A stretch of DNA of 64,000 nucleotides, taken from assembly GCF_003340495.1 (NCBI RefSeq), contig NZ_QASA01000001.1, positions 1,054,001 to 1,118,000 on the forward strand, read 5' to 3'. Shown here one piece after another: positions 53,936 to 63,027 of this stretch. A program made the translations under genes and the position numbers. This DNA comes from Adhaeribacter pallidiroseus (GTDB lineage: Bacteria; Bacteroidota; Bacteroidia; Cytophagales; Hymenobacteraceae). Every line of letters starts with the position of its first letter. Within the stretch, counting starts at the first letter, position 1. Under the pieces are notes generated by a model. The model had not been told where the DNA came from and made no database searches. It saw only the letters and a list, made by a program, of their open reading frames with translations.

Positions 53936-56900
53936 CCTTTAATCGCACTATGTTAGAATTGAAATAGGGTAGTGCAGATAAGCTCATGGTGCCAGTTAAC
54001 CCCTTTAATCGCACTATGTTAGAATTGAAATAGAGCTGGCCTGACAATTATTGACTATAATCCGGATACCTTTAATCGCACTATGTTAGAATTGAAATAA
54101 GCCTGACGAGCCGGATAATAGGAGTTCTTGCCAATCCTTTAATCGCACTATGTTAGAATTGAAATATCATATCTACCTGTACCATCGACATTTGCTGCCG
54201 GCCTTTAATCGCACTATGTTAGAATTGAAATTAGTGAATAGCGAACCACCCTAACTTAGTACAGACTCCTTTAATCGCACTATGTTAGAATTGAAATGTT
54301 TTCCTTAGATGCCAACAATAAATTTGTGTTAGTACCTTTAATCGCACTATGTTAGAATTGAAATTAAGCGGTTGCCTTGTTCGTCGTATTCGATGGTGCT
54401 CCTTTAATCGCACTATGTTAGAATTGAAATATGGCCATACTGGAAACACCGCCTTTCGCCATAGCACCTTTAATCGCACTATGTTAGAATTGAAATTTTC
54501 GTTCTAAGCGCCTAGAGCCCTGGAAAAGATTTGCCTTTAATCGCACTATGTTAGAATTGAAATTTGTCTTTGCGTTCCCACTTGGCCTCTTTCGATTTAC
54601 CTTTAATCGCACTATGTTAGAATTGAAATTGAAAGGGCTGGAAGGATTGAGCCCGGAGTTTCTGCCCTTTAATCGCACTATGTTAGAATTGAAATATGCC
54701 TAAGAGCGCCATAATGGAAAAATCCGATCGCCCTTTAATCGCACTATGTTAGAATTGAAATATACGTAAAATCAAACACCCTGTACCCAATCGGCGGCCT
54801 TTAATCGCACTATGTTAGAATTGAAATTGCGTAGGCGAAACATCTATTTCGGATTCTTTTAACCTTTAATCGCACTATGTTAGAATTGAAATTCGTTACC
54901 CCTTACCCAATTAACCTTTTCTAAAGTGCCTTTAATCGCACTATGTTAGAATTGAAATATCTTTTTAGCCGCTTTCCCTTTGGCCTCTTTGGGAGCCTTT
55001 AATCGCACTATGTTAGAATTGAAATATTTGACCCGCGTTGGACTTGTCGAATTTAATACCCCCTTTAATCGCACTATGTTAGAATTGAAATCTCGTTGCT
55101 TGACATAATCCACTAAGCCCGCCGTTGCCTTTAATCGCACTATGTTAGAATTGAAATTTAATTGTAACCTGCGATACACTGACGTAAGGTCGGCCTTTAA
55201 TCGCACTATGTTAGAATTGAAATGCGGACCCATGCGCTGCACATTCGATTCTTTGGAATCCCTTTAATCGCACTATGTTAGAATTGAAATATTTTTTCTT
55301 GCTTGCGTTCGAGTTTTTCCTCGCACCCTTTAATCGCACTATGTTAGAATTGAAATTTAATGCGATCACTCGGATCAAAATCAAACTCCCAACCTTTAAT
55401 CGCACTATGTTAGAATTGAAATGCGGTTATAAGCTTTGCTGATCTCGCCTAAAAACAACCTTTAATCGCACTATGTTAGAATTGAAATAACGCTTTTGCA
55501 AAGTGCAGAAAATCGTCTAAGTATCCTTTAATCGCACTATGTTAGAATTGAGATATAAAACCGATACTTACATAAAAGTCAGGCAAATAACCTTTAATCG
55601 CACTATGTTAGAATTGAAATTTTTTTGCAGAAGCAGATGTAAGTGCTTCTGCATTTCCTTTAATCGCACTATGTTAGAATTGAAATGCCGGTTTCGGATC
55701 CCGAAGCAAATTGAAACCGGTAACCTTTAATCGCACTATGTTAGAATTGAAATATTTCGGTTTGCAGTTGCCCAGTCAGATTCCATACCCCTTTAATCGC
55801 ACTATGTTAGAATTGAAATTGGGTGTTCGGCGGCTGTTAACCCGGTTTTGGAGGGCCTTTAATCGCACTATGTTAGAATTGAAATTTTAAACCCATCACA
55901 AAAGCATGGTTGCAGTTTTCCCTTTAATCGCACTATGTTAGAATTGAAATTCGAAAAATGCCTGAGGCGTTTCCCAGAGATCCGTTGCCTTTAATCGCAC
56001 TATGTTAGAATTGAAATATGGTATAATGATTTCCGGCGTGTCTCAAGCTTCCTCCTTTAATCGCACTATGTTAGAATTGAAATTTTTTCTGCCGAGCTTT
56101 TTTCTCTTTGCTGCGCTAACCTTTAATCGCACTATGTTAGAATTGAAATATTATGTTCATACACGTTACGCCAAACTATTGGCATCCTTTAATCGCACTA
56201 TGTTAGAATTGAAATCATACTTTATAACTTTTTGGCCTTCCGTAATACTGACCTTTAATCGCACTATGTTAGAATTGAAATTAGAAGAAATTAATAAGGT
56301 ATTAAATCGTTAAAATAACCTTTAATCGCACTATGTTAGAATTGAAATTAAGCTTCGACTTCAGGAGAGTAAGCCCCATATTCGTCCTTTAATCGCACTA
56401 TGTTAGAATTGAAATCTAACTAATTTACGCTGGTGTAAAACAGTCCGACCAACCTTTAATCGCACTATGTTAGAATTGAAATAATGGAAGTATTCCTGAT
56501 ACATAAGCTACTTTATTGACCTTTAATCGCACTATGTTAGAATTGAAATAGCGGAGCAGGTGTTACTGACTCTGGAATAGGTGCTCCTTTAATCGCACTA
56601 TGTTAGAATTGAAATTTAGGCAGCGATAGTGCCGCACAAAGGGCCTTATTCCTTTAATCGCACTATGTTAGAATTGAAATTTGTTTTCGTGGTTGGCGGT
56701 AGAAGGATTAAGCCCGCCTTTAATCGCACTATGTTAGAATTGAAATTCTTGTAGTTATGCGGGCAATAAAGCAAGCTAATACCCCTTTAATCGCACTATG
56801 TTAGAATTGAAATATCTGAATAATCCGTGGTTTAGTCGGCTGAATAACCCCTTTAATCGCACTATGTTAGAATTGAAATACGTTGGTTTCTGTTCGGGCT

Positions 56901-57477
56901 GAAGTTGATGTTTTTCCTTTAATCGCACTATGTTAGAATTGAAATAGAGATAATAACCGCCTTTTCTACTTCACCCGAAAGCCTATAATCGCACTATGTT
57001 AGAATTGAAATATTTGGTGATGCTATTAGCCATTGGTGTCTGGATCTCCTTTAATCGCACTATGTTAGAATTGAAATCGATGGCGGAACGCTGCTTAAGC
57101 AGGGCAAATAAGCTCCTTTAATCGCACTATGTTAGAATTGAAATTAGGCCACGCAGTAGGTTTTATCTACTTGCGTTAAGCCTTTAATCGCACTATGTTA
57201 GAATTGAAATATGTTTAATGAATATGTTTTTAACTGGCTATTAATCCCTTTAATCGCACTATGTTAGAATTGAAATAGAGTTAAAAGGAACAAAAAATTA
57301 AAAATTATTTAAACCTTTAATCGCACTATGTTAGAATTGAAATTTGAATTTGGAATTTATAAGGGATAAGGAGAAATGCTCCTTTAATCGCACTATGTTA
57401 GAATTGGAATAAGGAAGGGTACGCTATTTTGGTATTATAGAGCAAGTCCTTTAATCGCACTATGTTAGAATTGAAAT
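53936..57477 (+). CRISPR. Type I-B CRISPR array, 54 repeats and 53 spacers
   Basis: 30-bp repeat that starts CCTTTAATCGC and ends TTAGAATTGAAAT, with period 65-67 bp and spacers of 35-37 nt. I counted starts at 53936, 54002, 54069 and onward to 57448. Most repeats are identical; variants are at 55525 (ending GAGAT), 56982 (CCTATAATC) and 57381 (ending GGAAT), two of them close to the distal end, consistent with a leader on the left. Spacer origins cannot be checked here. Short ORFs read across the array on both strands are artefacts. Confidence 0.99.
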
Positions 57478-57540
57478 CTTAAACATTTTAGATGATGCAT
57501 AGTCTTACTCCAGCCTGTTTAACAGCTTATAGTGTAGTTC

Positions 57541-57732
57541 TTAGTAAGTGATTTTATATATTAGTTTTTTTAAGAAATGAATTATATCCCAACTGCCAAT
57601 TTTGTCCTCTATTGCTTTCGGTAGATTTCTGCCGGGTTGCACATTGGCTAATGCGTCCGCCAGCATGTTAAGGCGTTCGGTCATTATATCATACTCTTCT
57701 TCGTTAGTGTTGGGATAGATTTCTAATTTCAT
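57541..57732 (-). CDS. Small protein of unknown function
   Basis: 63 residues, no signal peptide, one Pro-containing loop and a hydrophobic C-terminus (IIHFLKKLIYKITY). Composition is protein-like (MTERLNMLADALANVQPGRN). ATG start at 57732. Nothing links it to the CRISPR array that ends 63 bp before it. Confidence 0.45.
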   Translation of the reverse strand: MKLEIYPNTNEEEYDIMTERLNMLADALANVQPGRNLPKAIEDKIGSWDIIHFLKKLIYKITY

Positions 57733-58141
57733 AGCGTTTACATTATATATTCATTAAAACCAAAATCCTTACCTGATTACTGTTTTTGCCCGAGAAATCC
57801 GAAACATGTGTATAAAGAATTTTGATTATTTTTTTAAATTCCAGTATAGTAGTAATCCTTTGTTTAGCCTTGTTCAGTACTTGTATCTAGATACAATTCA
57901 TGCTATTTTGTTACCTCTTTAATCCTTAATTACTTTAACCAGAAAAAGGCCCTACTCGCGTGGGCCTTTAACTAAAATTTGATTTTTACCGGTTTAGATA
58001 TGATTTGTTCCGGAATAATTCTGGCAGATCTGCAAGAATTGGAGGAGGAAGAAGTTATAGAAGTTGGCCCAGATTTAACGGTTGTAGTATTTCTATAGAT
58101 CTAATAGCAAGTAAAGTACATTGCTCGTATAGTAAATAGCG
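57733..58141. other. Intergenic region with a hairpin
   Basis: Holds the terminator at 57945-57969 and a 32-codon ORF at 58000-58098 that I do not trust. No other feature. Confidence 0.45.
57945..57969. terminator. Bidirectional hairpin terminator
   Basis: AAAGGCCC (57945-57952) pairs with GGGCCTTT (57962-57969). The flank on the minus strand is T-rich, so it may end the exosortase transcript 170 bp after its stop. Confidence 0.7.
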
Positions 58142-58765
58142 CTAATACGTAACAAGCAAATCCTTATTAGAATGAGCCGGCCTATTTGTTTTTAACTCTT
58201 TTTTACTGTGTTTGTAGTACAAATAAATGAGTAAAAAAAGTAAAGCATAAACGACTACATTAAACGTATCGTGATGATCTAAATATTGATTGACGTTCCA
58301 GTTTTTAGCCAGAGCAATCAATATAACGGCTATTCGCCAGCAGTTTATTAACCAAATACTGGTTAAGCCTATAAGGCACCAGCTTACTTTTCTTTGCCAA
58401 GTGTCTTGTTGCGCCACAATAAAAGCTATCCAAAAACTCATTACTCCGTAGCCCAAGCAAGTATAGCCAATAATCACGCCCGGACCATGAGGTACAGTTA
58501 AAGTATAGCTATCAGCAATGTAAGATTTTAAACCAAATGTTTGCCCTATTAATTGAGCCGTATGCAAGATGGATGTTCTAAGCCAGGAAATATAATCCAG
58601 ATAGGAATGGAGAAAAGAACTGAAAATAGCCCCGTTCGCATCCGTGATAGCTATATAAAATACATTAAAGTAATACAGAAGAGCCGTGAAGGTTATAAGC
58701 TTAATAACAAAAGTTACTTCAGTATATTTCAGTAAGCTTTTATGGATGGTAGCGGTGATAGTCAT
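58142..58765 (-). CDS. Exosortase/archaeosortase family protein (XrtX-like)
   Basis: 207 residues with six to seven hydrophobic helices. The three catalytic positions of exosortases are visible: Cys103 in IGYTCLGYGVMSFW, Arg144 in LINCWRIAVILI and His164 or His165 in YLDHHDTFNVV. The size and the Bacteroidota context match the small XrtX group. Known family role: a membrane transpeptidase that cleaves C-terminal sorting signals of exported proteins. The next upstream gene on the same strand encodes a matching substrate-like protein. Confidence 0.88.
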   Translation of the reverse strand: MTITATIHKSLLKYTEVTFVIKLITFTALLYYFNVFYIAITDANGAIFSSFLHSYLDYISWLRTSILHTAQLIGQTFGLKSYIADSYTLTVPHGPGVIIGYTCLGYGVMSFWIAFIVAQQDTWQRKVSWCLIGLTSIWLINCWRIAVILIALAKNWNVNQYLDHHDTFNVVVYALLFLLIYLYYKHSKKELKTNRPAHSNKDLLVTY

Positions 58766-58918
58766 GATAAAGGGTAAATAGAAAGGATTAACTGTGGAAA
58801 AGTTGTGGTAAAGATGAAACGCTCATTACTGAAAGAAAAACTACAAGCACCAATGCTTACATTTATTTCTAATCAGAAATGAGCGATTAAAATCAGATAG
58901 GAAATTTGGCTGATAAAA

Positions 58919-59209
58919 TTAAAGATGATCGTTATTTATATCGGCACCGTCCTTTTCTTTTTTTCTACGTTCACGGGCTTTTTTAATGCCTAAACCGGCA
59001 CCAGCTGCTACGAGCAAACTTAATCCTCCATCAATGGGGGCGTTGGTGTTCCCGTTGTTATTCCCTCCGGTATGGCCACCGGTATGATTGCCAAAGATAA
59101 TTTCCCAAAAACCAAAAGTGGCTAACCGGGCTGTGGCAGAAGCGTTGAAGGTGCTCGTTAAAAATAAGGCACTAGCAATAAATGCTGATTTGATGAATAA
59201 TTGTTTCAT
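58919..59209 (-). CDS. Small exported protein with PID-CTERM-like sorting signal
   Basis: 96 residues. Signal peptide to about residue 25 (AFIASALFLTSTFNASA), a Gly/Asn/His-rich spacer NHTGGHTGGNNNGNTNA, then the tripartite tail: motif PIDGG (58-62), hydrophobic helix LSLLVAAGAGLGI and a basic cluster KKARERRKKEK. This is the layout of PID-CTERM/PEP-CTERM sorting signals cut by exosortases. It lies 150 bp upstream of the exosortase gene on the same strand and is the likely dedicated substrate. The mature protein would be only about 35 residues. Confidence 0.85.
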   Translation of the reverse strand: MKQLFIKSAFIASALFLTSTFNASATARLATFGFWEIIFGNHTGGHTGGNNNGNTNAPIDGGLSLLVAAGAGLGIKKARERRKKEKDGADINNDHL

Positions 59210-59911
59210 AAGTAAAATTGTATGTTAGAAAATGGATAATAATGTATAACCTAAATCAATGGGGTATATTCCGTACACGCGCAAAGCCACTTTTAATCTC
59301 TTTCCTAACATGGATAAGAAATAATTGATCAGTAACTTACCGGCGATCTAAATATATGCAACAAATATATAATTTATATTATATATAAAAAAATTAATTA
59401 TTAAAAATTTGATAAAAATTAGCATTGTGTAGGCACTATTTAATTTCCTTCAGGTGTATATTAGTAAAGCATTAACATAACCTTTCTGGAAAGCGAGGTA
59501 TAGAATGTTTTTAAGCCCATCATCAATTGCTGCTTTGTTAAGATTGTTAATTATTTTAAACATCTTTCGCTATATTTTTTCCAATCACAATTGTAGAAAT
59601 GTGACTTTATGTCCAGGGCACCACTGGAAGCTTCCCTTAAAACAGCATTGTTCCAGAGGAGATGGTGTAACTCAAAACAGTTAGTTATTAAACAGGAAAA
59701 CCTTTACTTCCTGGCAAACTGCTAAAATCTCTTTGTAGTTAATTTTATAGACTAAATTCGATGCGCATCCCTCTAAATCTGTTATAAAGGTATTTTAAAC
59801 ACGAACTTTCCATACCTCCTATTCCCATTCCGTTTTTTCTATACCAAAACAGTTCTATTTTTGGGAGGCCAATAAGGGTGAACGCAATAGCCCGGGATTA
59901 ATCTAACGTTT
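59210..59911. other. Gene-free intergenic region
   Basis: About 700 bp, AT-rich with scattered GC-richer patches. No ORF, tRNA or clear repeat seen. Confidence 0.5.
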
Positions 59912-60202
59912 ATGAAAGTAGCATTTTACTTATTGCAAGGTCCCGTAGAAAATTACCTGTATGATATAGAAAATAAAGGATTACACTTTTCTATTTTAAA
60001 AAAAGTAAATAACATAGTTTTTTACCTGCCCTACACACCAGCTAAAGGAATGTTGGTTCAGCTAGCTCGGTTTAACGCAATTTTTAAGTTTAGTAAAGCT
60101 GAGTTAGAACTGTTGGATAGCACCGGGGCTTATGTAGTAAGTGATTTGAGCATGACTCCGGAGCACTTAGAATTGTGGCTAACGTTTAAAGAAGATTATT
60201 AA
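59912..60202 (+). CDS. Small protein of unknown function
   Basis: 96 residues with mixed strand-helix character: MKVAFYLLQGPVENYLYDIE, FSILKKVNNIVFYLPYTPAK, GMLVQLARFNAIFKFSKAEL, ELLDSTGAYVVSDLSMTPEH. Protein-like, no recognisable domain, no signal peptide. Isolated gene with 700-bp gaps on both sides. Confidence 0.6.
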   Translation: MKVAFYLLQGPVENYLYDIENKGLHFSILKKVNNIVFYLPYTPAKGMLVQLARFNAIFKFSKAELELLDSTGAYVVSDLSMTPEHLELWLTFKEDY

Positions 60203-60902
60203 CTTTTTACCTCCTTGCCAAAAGTTTAAACACAAATACCCGATTTACTTTTTAAAAAATTAAATACTACCAGGCGAAGTAATAGAACAGCTAAAACTAT
60301 AAAACGCGGGCATAACAAATAATTCCGGCATTCTGGATTAAGATGCCATGCTTTAATTAAGAAAAGCGTAGCAATGTGAAGTTAAGCCGAGTAAATTTTT
60401 TAAATTTTAGGATTTATGCGGGTGATTCTAGGCATAAAATGCTGGGTGCAGATGCTGCTAACAAGCCGGTAGGCAAGTAAAAATTAAAAAAACCTCTTTT
60501 AAATCCTTTGTAGTCTTTGATAAGCGAAGAGAACTTGCTCTATAAAGCCAGCTTTATACACTACAAATTTAATAATTGTGTAACTGGTAAAAAACCGGTA
60601 GATCGGGTGGTAAGCTCCTGCGGCTCATTTCAGGACCGGAGGAGGAGGCAGCGTAGCTCGGCCGGCAATCAAGAATTAGAAAAAATAAGTTTTGCTTTTC
60701 TTTATTCTAAAATAATATTAGGTTACATAAATTATTAACTACTAGTATATTAGTTGAAAAAATCTCTTAAAAAAGGAACAATGCAAACAGCATCAGTAAC
60801 TTCTCCTTGGCACTTACCCGTGTAATGGGTATTGCTCCAGCCGCAAAATTTTAACCGGTAATCTTCTGCTAGCATGATTCACTAAACACATTTTTTTAAA
60901 TT
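60203..60902. other. Gene-free intergenic region
   Basis: No supportable gene. A 73-codon ORF at 60517-60738 has biased, low-complexity arginine content and no ribosome-binding context. Confidence 0.45.
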
Positions 60903-61894
60903 ATGAAGAAGTTTCTGGATAATGTGGCATTTGTAATGTGCTGCCTGATGGGGTGTACGGCGCAACCCCCCACTAAACAAATGTTTGAGCCGGCATCCAC
61001 GAGCAACTGCACTTTGCCCGATACCAAATGGTTAAAGGTAGTAAACGGCTATGATAGCAAAACAGTGGTAGATTTAGCTACTAAGTTAGAAGCGGCCGCT
61101 AAAGCCGACGCCGACAAGATCAAGAATATAGGCGCAGCCAGTGCCTCGGGATCGTTTACCTCCGATTTTTCTAAAATTGTAAACGCGAACTCCCAGCAGA
61201 TGGTAGAAGTGTCGCCAGAATTTTATGAAGGTTATCGCTCGAAGCGCGATGCTTTATGCACTTTGTATAGCTTACTCGACCGTTCTAACATTTCGGATGC
61301 AACCCGAGCCGCCGCCGAAAAGCAGTTTCTGGAGATAAACGAGAGTTGGAGCAAAATTAAAGATAACGAACAAAAAAAAACTTTAAACCGGTAATTTCTG
61401 GCTTGTTCGTGGACTCCGTGAGTTGGAAAGGAGGCCGGTTACTCTTCTCTATTCATAATAATAACGACTTTGACTTACCGCTTCTGATCGATTTAATGAT
61501 TATCAGCCTGAACTTGGACTACGAGATACAAAGTGCTGGTGCGCAACCCATTCAATTGAGCGGCACCCAAAGAACCAAGCTAAAAGATGTGTTTATTAAC
61601 CTGAACCATAAAGAAACTTTACTTACGGAGGAGCAATACACCATTCCACCAAACGCCCAGATTCCGTTTAAAGTAAATTACATGACCACCTTAAAAAGTC
61701 TGAACGACTTAGTTACCGAAAGAATGCGGAACGCCGGTCACAAGCCCGTTCCGGGCAGTCAAGTATTGATTAAAAAAATCAACTATAATTTAGAAATCAA
61801 GTTTCTGAATCCTCAAAAAAATACGCCGGAAGCGTTAAAAGTAAATTTTGTGAAGGATGAGATTAAAAATTTAAAATTTTCTTTAAAGCCGTAG
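60903..61894 (+). CDS. Lipoprotein of unknown function, frameshifted at an A9 run
   Basis: The ATG at 60903 opens MKKFLDNVAFVMCCLMGCTA with a lipobox (LMGC). The frame ends at 61394 after KDNEQKKTLNR. One base added to the A9 run at 61372-61380 changes the reading to NEQKKNFKPVISGLFVDSVS and joins directly to the second frame (WKGGRLLFSIHNNND ... KNLKFSLKP) ending at 61894, giving about 330 codons. Without the extra base the second half could start only at a TTG (61403). Function unknown; the second half may be a beta-sandwich domain. Confidence 0.65.
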
Positions 61895-61990
61895 AGATGG
61901 GAGGCATAAACCTGGTTACCTAAGGCAACAATCGATTTTTGTTGAACAACCGCCAGAAATATTGTATATTCCGTAGTTTACATACCAATA

Positions 61991-62599
61991 ATGCCCACTG
62001 CTACCTACCCCGAAATACAGGATTACGCCCTCCGGAAATTACGCACCGGATTAACCGAAAAGCATACGTACCACCACCTTAAACATACGGTAGATGTAGT
62101 AGCGCAATGTACCGCAATTTCGGATTTAGAAATGGTAAACTCCGCCGAAGATCTGTTTCTTTTAAAAGTAGGAGCCTTGTACCACGATATGGGTTTCTTA
62201 TTTACTTACCAGGGGCACGAAGCTAAAAGCTGCGAAATAGCCGATACTGACTTAACCCTTTTTAAATTTACGGACCGCCAAAAAGAAGTTATTTTTAATT
62301 TAATTAAAGCCACGCAAGTACCTCAAAAGCCGCAGACCCAATTAGAAGAAATTATTTGCGATGCCGATTTGGATTACTTGGGCCGCAGCGATTTTTATGT
62401 AATCGGGGAGGGGCTGTACCAGGAGTTTCTGTGGCAAGGAATCGTGAAAAATGAACGGGACTGGAACCAAGTACAAATTAAATTTTTAGAAAACCATTGC
62501 TACTTTACGGCCTCATCTAAAAAACGGCGCGAAGAACAAAAGCAAGTGTACCTGGCGCAAATTAAAAAGAAGGTTGCGCCGTGGGAGCACTTGTTTTAG
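61991..62599 (+). CDS. HD-domain phosphohydrolase
   Basis: 202 residues. HD-superfamily metal residues: TYHHLKHTVDVV, ALYHDMGFLFTYQGHEAKSC, and DADLDYLGRSDF. The fold is a small HD hydrolase that often acts on nucleotides. Substrate unknown. Its last 38 bp overlap, on the opposite strand, the end of the cyclic-nucleotide-binding gene. Confidence 0.85.
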   Translation: MPTATYPEIQDYALRKLRTGLTEKHTYHHLKHTVDVVAQCTAISDLEMVNSAEDLFLLKVGALYHDMGFLFTYQGHEAKSCEIADTDLTLFKFTDRQKEVIFNLIKATQVPQKPQTQLEEIICDADLDYLGRSDFYVIGEGLYQEFLWQGIVKNERDWNQVQIKFLENHCYFTASSKKRREEQKQVYLAQIKKKVAPWEHLF

Positions 62600-63020
62600 T
62601 CTCGGCCAGTTTGGCATCCATAATCCGGAGCCGGCGACCCAGCGTTTTTAAAATTCCTTTAAGTACTTCGGCGTTCGCCAGCATAATATCATAGAAAGGC
62701 TCTTGTTCCAGCTTCAGCAGAATGGTTTCTTCCAGAGCGGTGGCGCTCGCTGAACGGGTGTCGGCGTCCAGCACCGACAATTCTCCTAAAATTTCATTTT
62801 CTTCTAAAACGGCTAATGTTAGGTTGCCATCGTGAACGCGGATTTTCCCTTTGTAAATAAAATACATGCTTTCACCCACGTCGCCTTTTTGAAATAAGGT
62901 TTCGTTAGTATTCAGGTACAATTCCTCTAAAACTCCGGCTAGTTCCACCAATTCGGCTTCGGGTGTGTTCTGAAAAATTTCCGAAGACCGGAGGGTGAGC
63001 ACTTTTTCTATGAGTAACAT
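62562..63020 (-). CDS. Cyclic-nucleotide-binding domain protein
   Basis: 152 residues, a single cNMP-binding beta-barrel: VLEELYLNTNETLFQKGDVG, ESMYFIYKGKIRVHDGNLTL, LEENEILGELSVLDADTRSA, SATALEETILLKLEQEPFYD. The phosphate-binding cassette reads ILGELSVLDADTRSAS, with the usual Arg. No helix-turn-helix is present, so it is not a CRP-type regulator by itself. It follows the HEAT-like gene by 7 bp and may partner it. Confidence 0.85.
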   Translation of the reverse strand: MLLIEKVLTLRSSEIFQNTPEAELVELAGVLEELYLNTNETLFQKGDVGESMYFIYKGKIRVHDGNLTLAVLEENEILGELSVLDADTRSASATALEETILLKLEQEPFYDIMLANAEVLKGILKTLGRRLRIMDAKLAETKTSAPTAQPSF

Positions 63021-63027
63021 GCAGCAA

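Noticed and set aside
54285-56313. Repetitive ORFs across the CRISPR array on both strands, with units like FNSNIVRLK and FNRTMLELK
   Set aside because: They are translations of the CRISPR repeat and spacers; periodicity follows the 66-bp array unit and there is no start context.
58000-58098. 32-codon ORF MICSGIILADLQELEEEEV and on
   Set aside because: Protein-like but too short to support, with no family match I can recognise.
60517-60738. 73-codon ORF with an Arg-rich middle
   Set aside because: Start codon context poor and sequence low in complexity; nothing around supports translation.
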